Below are positions 45,831 to 54,744 of a DNA stretch of 64,000 nucleotides, in pieces (positions within the stretch are counted from its first letter, which is position 1; each line of letters starts with the position of its first letter). The position numbers were made by a program, and so were the translations under genes. The stretch spans positions 666,315 through 730,314 of the forward strand of contig NZ_JAQSUW010000014.1 of the NCBI RefSeq assembly GCF_028649395.1, written 5' to 3'. The notes under the pieces are model-generated. The model made no database searches, was not told where the DNA came from, and saw only the letters and a program-made list of their open reading frames with translations. Source of the stretch: Pseudomonas sp. Gutcm_11s (GTDB lineage: Bacteria; Pseudomonadota; Gammaproteobacteria; Pseudomonadales; Pseudomonadaceae).

Positions 45831-47189
45831 TCAGCGGATACCGGCGCCAGCCAGCGATTCCGGTGCCCATTGCGACTTGGCCAGGGCGTCGATGTAGCGG
45901 ATGCCGCCGTACGGGCCGACCACGCCGTTGATGTTGTAGGAGCCGCCGACCAGGTCGTAGATCATGAACGGCGTGGAGTCCGGCACGCTCTTGTCGTAGC
46001 TCTGGCTGAGGAAGGCGAAGGAACCGCGATAGAGCTGGCCACGAGCGTCGTACTGGTCGGAAGCCAGAGCCACCCAGCTGTCCTCATCGAGGTAGAAGCG
46101 GCGCTTGGCGTAGATGTGGCGCTCGCCCTGCTTGAGGGTGCCCTCGACTACCCAGACGCGGTGCTTCTCCCAGCGCACCAGGTCCGGTGCCAGGTGGTTG
46201 GGGGTGGTGATGGCCTTGGCCTCGGGGGCGTAGGTCAGGCGGTAGGTGTTGTAGGGCACGATCATTTCCTGCTTGCCCACCAGCTTCCAGTCGAAGCGGT
46301 CCAGCGCGCCGTTGAACACGAACACGTCGTCATAGGTGCCGGCGCCTGCGGTGCCCGGGTTTGGCGTGTCGTAGGCAAGATTCGGCGCCAGCTTCACCCG
46401 ACGCACACCCGGCAGGTACTGCCAGGCACGGCGCGGTTGCTGCAGCGGGTTGGCGGCGTCTCGCAGCATGATCGCTTCGCCGGCGCGGCGAGCCGGGCCG
46501 GTGTAGTAAAGCTTCATCTGGTAATAGGTGTCGGCCGCACCGATCGGCTTGTTCATGTCCTGGTAGATCGGGTAGCTGATGTAGGCCTGGCCGGTGGTGG
46601 CCAGGCTGGCCACGCCGGCGGCGTCGACGTTCCAGGAGTCGTACTTGGAGTTGATGGTCACGCCCTGGTAGCGCAGCAGGAAGTTCCACATGGCCTCGGC
46701 GCCCGACTGCGGGATCGGGAATGGCACGCCCGGCAGCACGTTGTCGACGGCCAGGCCGCCCTCCAGCACCTTGGCGCCGATGGCGTTCTTCACGCTGTTG
46801 TCCAGCACTGCCTGGGGCATAGCCACGGTGCGGTGGGTCGGATACAGCTCGACGCGGAAGCTGGGGAAGCGCTTGGCCAGCTCCACGGTGGTGGCGCTGA
46901 GCTGGTCCTTGTACTGCTCGACGTTCTTGCCGTCGATCACCGCCAGCGGCTTCTCGCCGGCAAAGGGATCGGGACGCACGCTGTCACCGGCCTTGAAGGC
47001 CGCCGGAGCCTGGGTCAGGCCACCGGCATAGGCGGGAATCGAGCCATCGGCGTTGCCGGAGACTTCGGCGCCGACCTGGGTCAGGCTGCTGCCGAGCTTG
47101 GCCGCTTCATCGGCGGAAACGGCGGCGCTGGCCTGGCCGACGATGGCCAGGGTGAGTGAGGCGGCCAGTACGGTATGCACGAATTTCAT
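45831..47189 (-). CDS. DUF1329 periplasmic protein (LolA/LolB-like fold family)
   Basis: 452-aa exported protein (signal MKFVHTVLAASLTLAIVGQASA). Family features: EAAKLGSSLTQVGAEVSGNADGSIPAYAGGL at the mature start, then repeated beta segments, WEKHRVWVVEGTLKQGERHIYAKRRFYLDEDSWVALASDQYD. DUF1329 is related to LolA/LolB-like lipid-binding folds and regularly sits with DUF1302 proteins. Presumed periplasmic carrier of a lipophilic compound. Leader with AACAACAA directly on the Shine-Dalgarno. Starts 39 bases after DUF1302. Confidence 0.88.
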   Translation of the reverse strand: MKFVHTVLAASLTLAIVGQASAAVSADEAAKLGSSLTQVGAEVSGNADGSIPAYAGGLTQAPAAFKAGDSVRPDPFAGEKPLAVIDGKNVEQYKDQLSATTVELAKRFPSFRVELYPTHRTVAMPQAVLDNSVKNAIGAKVLEGGLAVDNVLPGVPFPIPQSGAEAMWNFLLRYQGVTINSKYDSWNVDAAGVASLATTGQAYISYPIYQDMNKPIGAADTYYQMKLYYTGPARRAGEAIMLRDAANPLQQPRRAWQYLPGVRRVKLAPNLAYDTPNPGTAGAGTYDDVFVFNGALDRFDWKLVGKQEMIVPYNTYRLTYAPEAKAITTPNHLAPDLVRWEKHRVWVVEGTLKQGERHIYAKRRFYLDEDSWVALASDQYDARGQLYRGSFAFLSQSYDKSVPDSTPFMIYDLVGGSYNINGVVGPYGGIRYIDALAKSQWAPESLAGAGIR

Positions 47190-47199
47190 CTTGTTGTTC
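47190..47199 (-). promoter_or_regulatory. CA-type motif at DUF1329 start
   Basis: AGAACAACAAG between AGGAG and the ATG on the minus strand, an exact AACAACAA; Hfq/Crc binding would mask this ribosome site. Inferred from the known motif. Confidence 0.6.
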
Positions 47200-47228
47200 T
47201 CCTGCTCAGAGGCTGGGCAATTCGTGGA

Positions 47229-49286
47229 TCAGAAAGTGGTTTTGAAGGTCAGGTAGACGGCGCCGCGGTCCTCGCCGGTGGCACCACCGCCGGAGAAGGA
47301 GGAGTAGCCGCCGGCGTAGCAGGCGTAGTTCTCATTGGCGCTGAAGGCGTTGGGAGTCGAGCCATCGCCGCTGCCACCACTCGGATCGGCAGCCAGGGCG
47401 CTATAGCCACTGTCCTCGCACTTGTCGGAGTCGCCGAAGGAGTCGACGTACTTGAGGTCGACGAAGTACTGGTTGTAGATCGCAGCGCCGACACCGATCG
47501 AATAGTTGCCGGTGTCCTCTGCGCCACCGGCGGCGACCGGGGAGACGCCGTCGATGCCGACGTTGATCGACATCGGCGCGCTCAGGTCAACGCCCGGGAA
47601 GACCTGGTACCAGGTCGGGGTGAAGTTGACGGCGATGCCCCAGTTGTCGCGGGTCGGCTTGTCGATGCCGCGGTAGCTGTCTTCGCCCTTGTACAGCGCC
47701 TCGTTCTCGTCATCGAGCTTGAGCAGGTTGCTGTAGTACAGCTCGCCGAGCAGGGTCGCCGAGTCGAACAGCGGGGTGTCGGCAATGGTCATCAGGCCGT
47801 TGATGGTCCAGTGCAGAGTGTCGCCGGTGGCGCTCATGCTGTCGCCGTCGTGCGGGTTGCCATACACCACGCCGCTGGCGGCGGTACGCGCCGGCAGCAG
47901 GCCGAAGCCGTTGCCCAGGCCGAACGGGCTGTCCGAGCTGAGGATGGCCGGGATGCTGGCCAGCGGCATGTTGTGGCGGATGTTCAGGTCGCTGCCGACG
48001 CTGATACCGCCGACATCCTTGGACAGGCTCAGGCCGAAGATGTCGATATCGTCGCTGTAGGCAAACTGGTAGGTGGTGGAGCTCAGCGAGTTGAGCAGGT
48101 TGACGTTGGCCCGCAGCGCCGCCGGGGCGCTCGGCATGCTGCCATCCGGGTTGAGGATGGTCATGCCTTTGGCGTTCAACCAGGCCTGCGGCAGGATGTC
48201 GGAGGTGCGTCGGTAGTAAGCGCCCAGGGTGCCGTCCAGCCACTGCGGCGACCACTTGGCCATGACGCCCCAGTCGCCACTGTCGTTCGGGGTCAGGTCA
48301 TCGCCGCGACGCACGTTGGTCAGCGCGCTGCACGGTGCCAGGCCGCAGGCCGGGTTGCCCAGAGCATCGTTGCCCGGTGCGCCGTTGGTGTTGCCCAGCA
48401 GGAAGGACTGGGCGCCGAAGCCCACCAGATCCGAGGTGCCGTAATAGGTGCCGGCTTCCGGCAGGCGCGCGGCGTTCCAGTCGAAGAAATACTGGGCCGC
48501 GATGGTCAGCTCCGGATTGACGGTGAACGAGGTGGAAATCTGGTTGCGCGGGACGAACAGTTCCTTGGCCTCGGTGCCGGGCGACGAAGCCAGCTTGGCC
48601 AGGTCCAGGCCGGACTGGCCATAGCTCATCGAGTGCACCGGGTTGAGGATGGTCTCGCCCCAGTAGACGTTGTGCTGGCCGGCCTTGACGCTGAACAACG
48701 ACTCATCGCCAATCTCGGTGCTGTAGAACACGAAGGCGTCGAGAATCTCGCCGGAGGGGCCGCTGTAGTAGCGCTTGGCATAGCGGCTCAGGTGCGCGCT
48801 GCCGTTGCCGACGTTGTCGTTGCTGACATTGGCACCGAAGGGCGCGCCGCCATAACCCAGACGCGGGTCGTTGGCGGCCAGGCCGGAGGTGGCGCCGTTG
48901 CCGTTGACGAAGGGATTGGAGTTGGAGCCTGTGTTGTCGTAAGCCTTGTCGTACCAGCTGGCGGCGCTGACACGGAAGCCCATGCGGTTCAGGTACACCA
49001 CGTCGAGCTCGGTGAGCAGGTCGACGCGGTTGGTGATGTTGGTGCCGGCCTTGCGGAAGTTGTAGTCGCCGTCGTTGTTGTTCGGCGTGCCGAGCATGCG
49101 CGAATCGGCGCTCTCGGCGCGCACACCGTAGTTGTACTTCACTGTGTTGTCGAAGCGCACGGACCAGTCGGGATGGCCGGTGTCGACTTCGAAGGCCTGC
49201 GCGGCCGGTACCGAGGCCAGCATGATGGCCGTGGCCAACAGGCTTCTGTGCAAGGGATGACGCTGCTGCTTTTTATTGTTGTGCAT
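47229..49286 (-). CDS. DUF1302 outer-membrane beta-barrel protein
   Basis: 685-aa exported protein (signal to AAQAFEVDTG) rich in alternating hydrophobic/polar strands, aromatic residues and a C-terminal YLTFKTTF with terminal Phe, as in outer-membrane barrels. The N-terminus WSVRFDNTVKYNYGVRAESADSRMLG and segments GGISVGSDLNIRHNMPL are characteristic of DUF1302. Members are often found in hydrophobic-compound catabolic clusters, and this one starts the DUF1302-DUF1329-YCF48-RND order. Codons 2-7 (CACAACAATAAAAAG) contain an exact CA motif. Probable outer-membrane gate for the system. Confidence 0.88.
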   Translation of the reverse strand: MHNNKKQQRHPLHRSLLATAIMLASVPAAQAFEVDTGHPDWSVRFDNTVKYNYGVRAESADSRMLGTPNNNDGDYNFRKAGTNITNRVDLLTELDVVYLNRMGFRVSAASWYDKAYDNTGSNSNPFVNGNGATSGLAANDPRLGYGGAPFGANVSNDNVGNGSAHLSRYAKRYYSGPSGEILDAFVFYSTEIGDESLFSVKAGQHNVYWGETILNPVHSMSYGQSGLDLAKLASSPGTEAKELFVPRNQISTSFTVNPELTIAAQYFFDWNAARLPEAGTYYGTSDLVGFGAQSFLLGNTNGAPGNDALGNPACGLAPCSALTNVRRGDDLTPNDSGDWGVMAKWSPQWLDGTLGAYYRRTSDILPQAWLNAKGMTILNPDGSMPSAPAALRANVNLLNSLSSTTYQFAYSDDIDIFGLSLSKDVGGISVGSDLNIRHNMPLASIPAILSSDSPFGLGNGFGLLPARTAASGVVYGNPHDGDSMSATGDTLHWTINGLMTIADTPLFDSATLLGELYYSNLLKLDDENEALYKGEDSYRGIDKPTRDNWGIAVNFTPTWYQVFPGVDLSAPMSINVGIDGVSPVAAGGAEDTGNYSIGVGAAIYNQYFVDLKYVDSFGDSDKCEDSGYSALAADPSGGSGDGSTPNAFSANENYACYAGGYSSFSGGGATGEDRGAVYLTFKTTF
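49270..49282 (-). promoter_or_regulatory. CA-type motif in first codons of DUF1302 gene
   Basis: ACAACAATAAAAA within codons 2-6 contains an exact AACAATAA. Motifs inside the first codons are known to be functional Hfq/Crc targets in Pseudomonas. Confidence 0.5.
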
Positions 49287-49401
49287 TGCGTTGGCTCCGC
49301 ATTGTGTTGACTTACTGCATGTGCAGCCGCGGCCAGTGCCGCAGCTACGGATGGGGTTGGGCTTCCTTGTCGGTTCGGGTCTGCTGCGTGTTCTGTGGGG
49401 T

Positions 49402-49962
49402 TCAGCCGAGCAGTGCGTTGATCAGCACTTCGGCCTGTGGCCACTCGCCGAAACCCGAGGCCGGGTTGAGGTGGCCGACCGGGCCGAGCTCGACCAGGTT
49501 GCTGGCCCAGTCGTCGGCCATCGCATGCACGGCGGCGAGGCTGGCCAGGTGATCGTTGCTGCTGGCCGCAACGATGCTGGGGAATGGCAGCGGGCCGCGC
49601 GGCAGCGGTGACCAGCCGTTTTCCTCGAGCACCTGCGGGCTGGGATATTGCGGCGGCCATTCGTGGTTCATATCTGGCGGGGTCACCAGCAGCGCACCGA
49701 GGATCGGCCGCGAGTGACGCGCAGCCCAGTGCACTGTCATCAGCACGCCAGCACTGTGGGCGACCAGCACCACCGGCCCGTCGATACGTTCCAGCTCGCT
49801 CTGGATGGCGGCGACGCGGGCGTCCAGAGCGAGCTTGTCGTGCTCCAGCGGCGGCACCGTGCGGCAGTTGGGCAAGCGCGCGGCGAGCAGGGTCTGCCAA
49901 TGGTCGGCGACGTGGTCGCGCAGGCCGGGAACGATGAGAACGGTGAATGTTTTGCTGGCCAC
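49402..49962 (-). CDS. RBBP9/YdeN-type serine hydrolase
   Basis: Small alpha/beta hydrolase of 186 aa: LIVPGLRDHVADHWQTLL at the N-terminus, nucleophile elbow VAHSAGVLMT (about residue 71), Asp in VAASSNDHLAS and terminal His in GPVGHLNPASG, a complete RBBP9-type triad. I choose GTG 49962 because AGGAG stands 7 bases upstream; the frame extends to an ATG at 49998, but the predicted -10 (50017-50022) puts the transcript start near 50010. First gene of the minus-strand set leading to DUF1302. Likely de-esterifies the transported compound. Confidence 0.83.
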   Translation of the reverse strand: MASKTFTVLIVPGLRDHVADHWQTLLAARLPNCRTVPPLEHDKLALDARVAAIQSELERIDGPVVLVAHSAGVLMTVHWAARHSRPILGALLVTPPDMNHEWPPQYPSPQVLEENGWSPLPRGPLPFPSIVAASSNDHLASLAAVHAMADDWASNLVELGPVGHLNPASGFGEWPQAEVLINALLG

Positions 49963-50016
49963 GCCGGGCTCCTGACTGCCGTTGATTCCGTGGCGCATGG
50001 GCGCCGGGTTGAGCAG

Positions 50017-50022
50017 ACAGTA
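50017..50022 (-). promoter_or_regulatory. putative -10 hexamer TACTGT of the RBBP9 operon
   Basis: TACTGT on the minus strand, 20 bases downstream of the tandem element at 50043-50081. The other candidate promoter has TACAGT at 19 bases (59944-59949), the same relative position. Confidence 0.5.
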
Positions 50023-50042
50023 GAGGTCGCGACCTCGGCGAC

Positions 50043-50081
50043 GCTTCACATTAGGCGTCAGCCATTTCGCAATTCATGACA
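50043..50081 (-). promoter_or_regulatory. tandem AraC-type operator, RBBP9-DUF1302 operon
   Basis: Two 18-bp half-sites (50043-50060 and 50064-50081) with a 3-bp gap, so 21 bp centre to centre, two helical turns, as for AraC-family activators. Matches the element at 59969-60007: 12 of 18 in the left half and 13 of 18 in the right. The right half ends TTCATGACA. About 80 bases upstream of the RBBP9 start. Confidence 0.65.
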
Positions 50082-50156
50082 TGGCTCGACGGGCCAGGTG
50101 TTTGGCGCGGAGCAGTCGCCCGCCGCAGCCCTGCTAATCTGAGCTCTGCGGACCCG

Positions 50157-50174
50157 ATTTTTCATTTCATGACA
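50157..50174. promoter_or_regulatory. distal single AraC-type half-site
   Basis: ATTTTTCATTTCATGACA, 16 of 18 identical to the right half of the 59969-60007 element, including an exact TTTTCATTTCATGACA 16-mer. It lies 83 bases before the AraC-gene start and 76 bases beyond the tandem element; suited to autoregulation or DNA looping. Confidence 0.6.
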
Positions 50175-50176
50175 GC

Positions 50177-50196
50177 CCCGTGACCCTGGTCACGGG
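50177..50196. repeat. 20-bp palindrome before the araC-like gene
   Basis: CCCGTGACC-CT-GGTCACGGG, perfect 9-bp arms, two bases after the distal half-site and 60 bases before the regulator start. Could be a separate operator or a hairpin in its leader. The 294-base gap (49963-50256) also contains the AraC-type sites. Confidence 0.65.
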
Positions 50197-50256
50197 CTTG
50201 CGGCATCATGCGCCACGGTCGTCACAAGCGGCCGTGTCTGTGAAGGAACTAGAACA

Positions 50257-51273
50257 ATGACAACACTGGTTCGCGCAGCGGTACTCACCAACTACCTCGA
50301 GGTGGCCCAGCATCTGGGACTCAAGCCTCAGGCGCTGCTCAACGATGTGGGCCTCAGCAAGACCCTGCTGCAGGACCCTGAACACCGCATTCCGATCGAC
50401 GCCGCCGTGCGCCTGCTGGAAGAGTCGGCCGTGGCCAGCGGCTGCCCGACTCTCGGCCTGCGCATGGCCGAGTCACGCCAGCTCTCCGACTTCGGCGCGG
50501 TCAGCCTGCTGCTGACCCACCAGCGCACCCTGCGCGACGCCCTGCAGGTGGTGGTGCAGTACCGCCACCTGCTCAACGATTCGCTGGCCATCTTCATCGA
50601 GGAAGCCGGCGGCATGGTGATCATCCGCGAGGAAGTGGTCACCACCACCAGCCTCAACTGCCGCCAGGCCAACGAGCTGGCCATCGGCGTGATGTACCGG
50701 CTGTGCGCGGCCCTGCTCGGCACGCACTGGCGGCCGATCAGCGTGTGCTTCACCCACCCGGCCCCGGAAGACCTGCAGGTACACCGCCGGGTGCTCGGGC
50801 AGAAGCTGGAGTTCAACAGCGAGTTCAACGGCATCGTCTGCCACGCCGCCGACTTCGACGTGCCCAACCCGCAGGCCGACCCGGCCATGGCGCGCTACGC
50901 CCAGCGCTTCCTCGACTCGCTGGCGGCCGAGCAGGAAACGCCGCTGATGTTCGAGGTGCGCAAGGCCATCTACCTGCTGCTGCCCATGGGCCGCGCCACC
51001 ATCGAGCAGATCGCCATGGCCATGGGCATGAACGTGCGCACCCTGCAGCGACGCCTGGAGGAGAACCAGGCCACCTTCAGCGACCTGATCAATGGCGTGC
51101 GCCGCGACCTGGTGCTGCGCTACCTGGAGAACCCCAACTACTCGCTCGGGCGCATCGCCGACATGCTCGGCTATTCGATGCCCAGCTCATTCACGCGCTG
51201 GTTCATCGGCCAGTTCGGTATGCCGCCGGCGGCCTGGCGCAGCGAGCACGGCGGTGCGCGCAAGGAGAAGTAG
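50257..51273 (+). CDS. AraC-family regulator (envelope/keto-acid cluster)
   Basis: 338-aa regulator with the arabinose-binding-like N-terminal domain (LEVAQHLGLKPQALLNDVGLSKTLLQDPEHRIPIDAAVRLLEESA) and a C-terminal double HTH (TIEQIAMAMGMNVRTLQRRLEENQATFSD and SLGRIADMLGYSMPSSFTRWF). It lies between two long minus-strand operons, both of which have a tandem repeat of the AraC-site type in front (50043-50081 and 59969-60007). It is therefore the best candidate for the regulator of both. It converges with the unknown gene at 51290. Confidence 0.9.
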   Translation: MTTLVRAAVLTNYLEVAQHLGLKPQALLNDVGLSKTLLQDPEHRIPIDAAVRLLEESAVASGCPTLGLRMAESRQLSDFGAVSLLLTHQRTLRDALQVVVQYRHLLNDSLAIFIEEAGGMVIIREEVVTTTSLNCRQANELAIGVMYRLCAALLGTHWRPISVCFTHPAPEDLQVHRRVLGQKLEFNSEFNGIVCHAADFDVPNPQADPAMARYAQRFLDSLAAEQETPLMFEVRKAIYLLLPMGRATIEQIAMAMGMNVRTLQRRLEENQATFSDLINGVRRDLVLRYLENPNYSLGRIADMLGYSMPSSFTRWFIGQFGMPPAAWRSEHGGARKEK

Positions 51274-51289
51274 CCGCGCGGGCGCTTCT

Positions 51290-52021
51290 TCAGCGCGCGC
51301 CCTGCTCCGCCGCCAGTGCCAGCTCATCCAGGTCCAGCACCGCGCGGCTGAGGTAGAACTCGGCGCCGCCACCCTCCGCCGAGCCCTGACGCAGCTGACG
51401 CTGTACGAAGCGGTAGCTGCCACGAATCTTGCCCAGGGCGGCCGCCTGCGCCGGTTGCTCGGCTAGCAGCCGGTCGAAACGCCGTTCGATATCGCCCTCC
51501 AGTGCCATCCGCTGCTCATCCGCCAGCAACCAGCCCTCGCGTTGCGGTAGTGGGTAGTGGTGCAGCTGATGATCGAGCAGCAGGCCTGCCAGGTCGCGGC
51601 TCTGCTCGCCAAATGCCTGCGCCGGCGCGCCCATGCGCCCGACTTCGCGGGCCACCGCTTCACCCAGCTGGCGGCGCTGCTCAAGCAGCCTCACGACCAG
51701 TTGCGGATAGCGCTGCCGCTGGCTGCGCGGCAGACCGTCCAGCTCGCGGAACAGGTCCTGCATCACCAGCAGGGGCTGCATCAGTTCCGCCGGCTGGCCC
51801 AGCTGCAGGGCGTCGGTCTCGAGAGTGTTGAGGTGGTGGAACACCGCGGTGAGCAGGCGTGGGTCGGGATCACGTTCACGCGGGTCGAAGTACAGCATGG
51901 CGCTGGCACAGAGCAGGCGACTATGGCTGTCCAGCTCATGCAGCTGGCGCAGCGCCTGGGAATCGGCATGAACAGGCAGACAGAACAGGCAGAGCAGGTA
52001 CGGCAGAACAGTCCTTCGCAT
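51290..52021 (-). CDS. exported protein of unknown function
   Basis: 243-aa protein with signal peptide MRRTVLPYLLCLFCLPVHADS. The mature part is helical, with Arg/Gln/Leu-rich segments (LVVRLLEQRRQLGEAVAREVGRMG, DIERRFDRLLAEQPAQAAALG). I considered a periplasmic AroQ chorismate mutase, but its motifs are missing. ATG 52021 with GAGGAAGG upstream. Last gene of the long catabolic minus-strand set, 183 bases after the CoA-transferase B gene; the leader holds the longest CA motif of the window, AATAACAACAAGAA. Function not assigned. Confidence 0.75.
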   Translation of the reverse strand: MRRTVLPYLLCLFCLPVHADSQALRQLHELDSHSRLLCASAMLYFDPRERDPDPRLLTAVFHHLNTLETDALQLGQPAELMQPLLVMQDLFRELDGLPRSQRQRYPQLVVRLLEQRRQLGEAVAREVGRMGAPAQAFGEQSRDLAGLLLDHQLHHYPLPQREGWLLADEQRMALEGDIERRFDRLLAEQPAQAAALGKIRGSYRFVQRQLRQGSAEGGGAEFYLSRAVLDLDELALAAEQGAR

Positions 52022-52033
52022 CGTCCTTCCTCG

Positions 52034-52049
52034 CTTCTTGTTGTTATTG
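52034..52049 (-). promoter_or_regulatory. long CA-type motif before the 52021 gene
   Basis: AATAACAACAAGAAG on the minus strand is nearly five AAn triplets in succession (AAT AAC AAC AAG AA), centred about 20 bases before the ATG. The best match to a Crc/Hfq site in the window. Confidence 0.65.
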
Positions 52050-52204
52050 CGTACCGCCTCCGGGAAAAAATGCGAACGGCCCCTGGAGCGGCAGCCGTCG
52101 CACAAAACCGGGGGCCAGGCCCCGGTGGCCCACACCACACCCCGCCATGGAGTAACGGGGTGCAGCAGACACTCTGCCGGGCCGCATCGCCCGGCCTGCG
52201 CGGC

Positions 52205-52834
<630 letters not shown>

Positions 52835-52836
52835 GC

Positions 52837-53532
52837 TCAGCTCCTCGTGGTGCGCATCTCGATGCGCTTCTGTGGGTTGGCGTTGAGTACCAGGCGCTGC
52901 ACATAGATGCCCGGCAGGTGGATCTCGTCCGCGGCCAGCTCGCCCACTTCGACTATTTCCTCGACCTCGGCGACGCAGACGCGGCCGGCCTTGGCGCACA
53001 GCGGGTTGAAGTTGCGCGCGGTCTTGTTGAACACCAGGTTGCCGGCACGATCGGCCTTAGCGCCCTTGATCAGCGCGAGGTCAGCGGTCAGCGAGCGCTC
53101 CATCACGTACCAGTCGCCGTCGAACTGGCGGGTCTCCTTGCCCTCGGCGATCTGCGTGCCGTAGCCGGTGCGGGTGAAGAACGCCGGGATGCCGGCACCG
53201 CCGGCGCGCAGCTTCTCGGCGAGGGTGCCCTGGGGGGTGAACTCCAGCTGCAGCTCGCCGGCCAGGTACTGGCGCTCGAACTCCTTGTTGCCGCCAACGT
53301 AGGAGGAAATCATCTTGCCGATCTGCCGGCTGTACAGCAGCGGGCCGAGGCCGAAGTCGTCGACCCCGCAGTTGTTGCTGATGATGGTGAAGCCGCGCTT
53401 GCCGGTCTCCCCCAGCGCCGCGATCAGCGCCTCGGGTATGCCGCACAGGCCGAAGCCGCCGGAGGCGATGCTGATGCCGTCCTCCACCAGCCCCGCGAGC
53501 GCCGCCTGGGCGCTGGGGTAGATCTTGTTCAT
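52837..53532 (-). CDS. 3-oxoacid CoA-transferase subunit A
   Basis: Alpha subunit, 231 aa: [19 protein letters not shown], family motif [28 protein letters not shown], and [17 protein letters not shown] [13 protein letters not shown] at the end. ATG 53532 chosen; the frame is open 15 more codons without conservation. DhcAB of carnitine use and ScoAB of acetoacetate use are the close family members. It follows YeiH by 46 bases. Confidence 0.92.
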   Translation of the reverse strand: MNKIYPSAQAALAGLVEDGISIASGGFGLCGIPEALIAALGETGKRGFTIISNNCGVDDFGLGPLLYSRQIGKMISSYVGGNKEFERQYLAGELQLEFTPQGTLAEKLRAGGAGIPAFFTRTGYGTQIAEGKETRQFDGDWYVMERSLTADLALIKGAKADRAGNLVFNKTARNFNPLCAKAGRVCVAEVEEIVEVGELAADEIHLPGIYVQRLVLNANPQKRIEMRTTRS

Positions 53533-53578
53533 CGACTGTCTCTCTCGGGTTGTGCCGGCCGCGAGGCCGGCGCGCATG

Positions 53579-54589
53579 TCACAGGCCCCAGTGCAGCAAC
53601 AGCAGCACCAAAACGACCAGGAAGATGGTTTCGCCGAGCATCAGCAGGATCGGCTTGATGCCGACGCTGGCCAGCTCCTTGAGCTGGGTCTTCATGCCCA
53701 GGGCGGCGATGGACACCACCAGGCACCAGCGCGACAGCTCGTTGACTCCGCCCTGCACCAGCGCCGGCACCCAGCCGGTGCTGTTGACGCAGGCCAGCAC
53801 CAGGAAGCCGACGGCGAACCAGGGCAGCAGTGGCGGACGCTTGCCGCCGCCCTCCGCGCCCTGCAGGCGGGTGACCATGGCGGCCACAACGATCACCGGC
53901 AGCAGCATGGCCACGCGCATCAGCTTGACCACCGTGGCGGTGTCGCCGGTCTCCGGCGACATGCTGTAGCCGGCGCCGACCACCTGGGCCACGTCGTGGA
54001 TGGTGGCGCCGAGGAACACCCCGGCGACCTGCGGCGACAGGCCGAAGGCATTGGCGATCATCGGGTAGAGGATCATCGCCAGGGTCGACAGCGCCGACAC
54101 ACCGATCACGGTGAACAGCGTGGCCTTTTCCTTTTGCGGGTGGTTGGGCAGCGCGGCCGCCAGGGCCAACGCCGCCGAAGCGCCGCAGATGGCGGTGGCG
54201 CCGCCGGTGAGCATGCCGAAGATGCGCTTGAAGCCCATCAGCCGCGCTGCCAGCACCGAGGCGGAAATGGTCACCACCACCAGGATCACCACCAGCGCCA
54301 GCGGCTTCCAGCCCAGGGCGGCGATCTGCTCCAGGGTGATGCGCATGCCCAACAGGGCCACGCCGATGCGCAGCACGGTACGCGCGGTGAACTCGATGCC
54401 GGCCTTGCACTTGCCCTCGCCGGCGAGGAAGTTGAGCGACAGGCCCAGCAGCAGAGCGAACAGCATTACCGGCGCGCCGTAGTGCTCGGATAGGAAGGTG
54501 GCGGCCGCGGCCACCACCAGGCTGACGCTGATGCCCGGCGCCAGCTCGCGGGCGCGGTCATTGATCTGGGTAAGGGCGATGGCGCTCAT
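53579..54589 (-). CDS. YeiH/UPF0324-type putative sulfate exporter
   Basis: 336-aa inner-membrane protein with about ten helices; motifs [47 protein letters not shown] and [16 protein letters not shown] define the YeiH (PSE) family, proposed to export sulfate or sulfite-like anions. Start ATG overlaps the stop of the 52-codon small ORF (ATGA). In this operon it may remove an anion freed by the TauD-type dioxygenase. Function in the family is poorly tested. Confidence 0.85.
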   Translation of the reverse strand: MSAIALTQINDRARELAPGISVSLVVAAAATFLSEHYGAPVMLFALLLGLSLNFLAGEGKCKAGIEFTARTVLRIGVALLGMRITLEQIAALGWKPLALVVILVVVTISASVLAARLMGFKRIFGMLTGGATAICGASAALALAAALPNHPQKEKATLFTVIGVSALSTLAMILYPMIANAFGLSPQVAGVFLGATIHDVAQVVGAGYSMSPETGDTATVVKLMRVAMLLPVIVVAAMVTRLQGAEGGGKRPPLLPWFAVGFLVLACVNSTGWVPALVQGGVNELSRWCLVVSIAALGMKTQLKELASVGIKPILLMLGETIFLVVLVLLLLHWGL

Positions 54590-54744
54590 GGCGCGGAATC
54601 CTCGCTGACGATGGTGACGCGCTCGCCGTCCTTCTCCACCAGATAGGTGGCGACCTTGAGCTTGTCGGAGTTGAGCTGGTAGCCCGTCGCGCACTGGCCT
54701 GCCGCCGGCACGTGAGTGGCCGGCACCGGATGACGCCGGGTCAT
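54586..54744 (-). CDS. small coupled ORF, 52 codons, unknown
   Basis: Short frame that begins in the stop codon of the DsbA-like gene (ATGA, 54741-54744) and ends in the start codon of yeiH (ATGA, 54586-54589). It encodes MTRRHPVPATHVPAAGQC and continues with TGYQLNSDKLKVATYLVEKDGERVTIVSE, an amphipathic, likely folded sequence without signal peptide or membrane helix. The double overlap and compositional normality argue for a real translated gene or for translation coupling across DsbA-YeiH. No family recognised. Confidence 0.6.
   Translation of the reverse strand: MTRRHPVPATHVPAAGQCATGYQLNSDKLKVATYLVEKDGERVTIVSEDSAP

Noticed and set aside
51290..52021. Periplasmic chorismate mutase for the 243-aa exported protein
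   Set aside because: Signal peptide and helical content fit loosely, but the AroQ active-site residues and spacing are not there.
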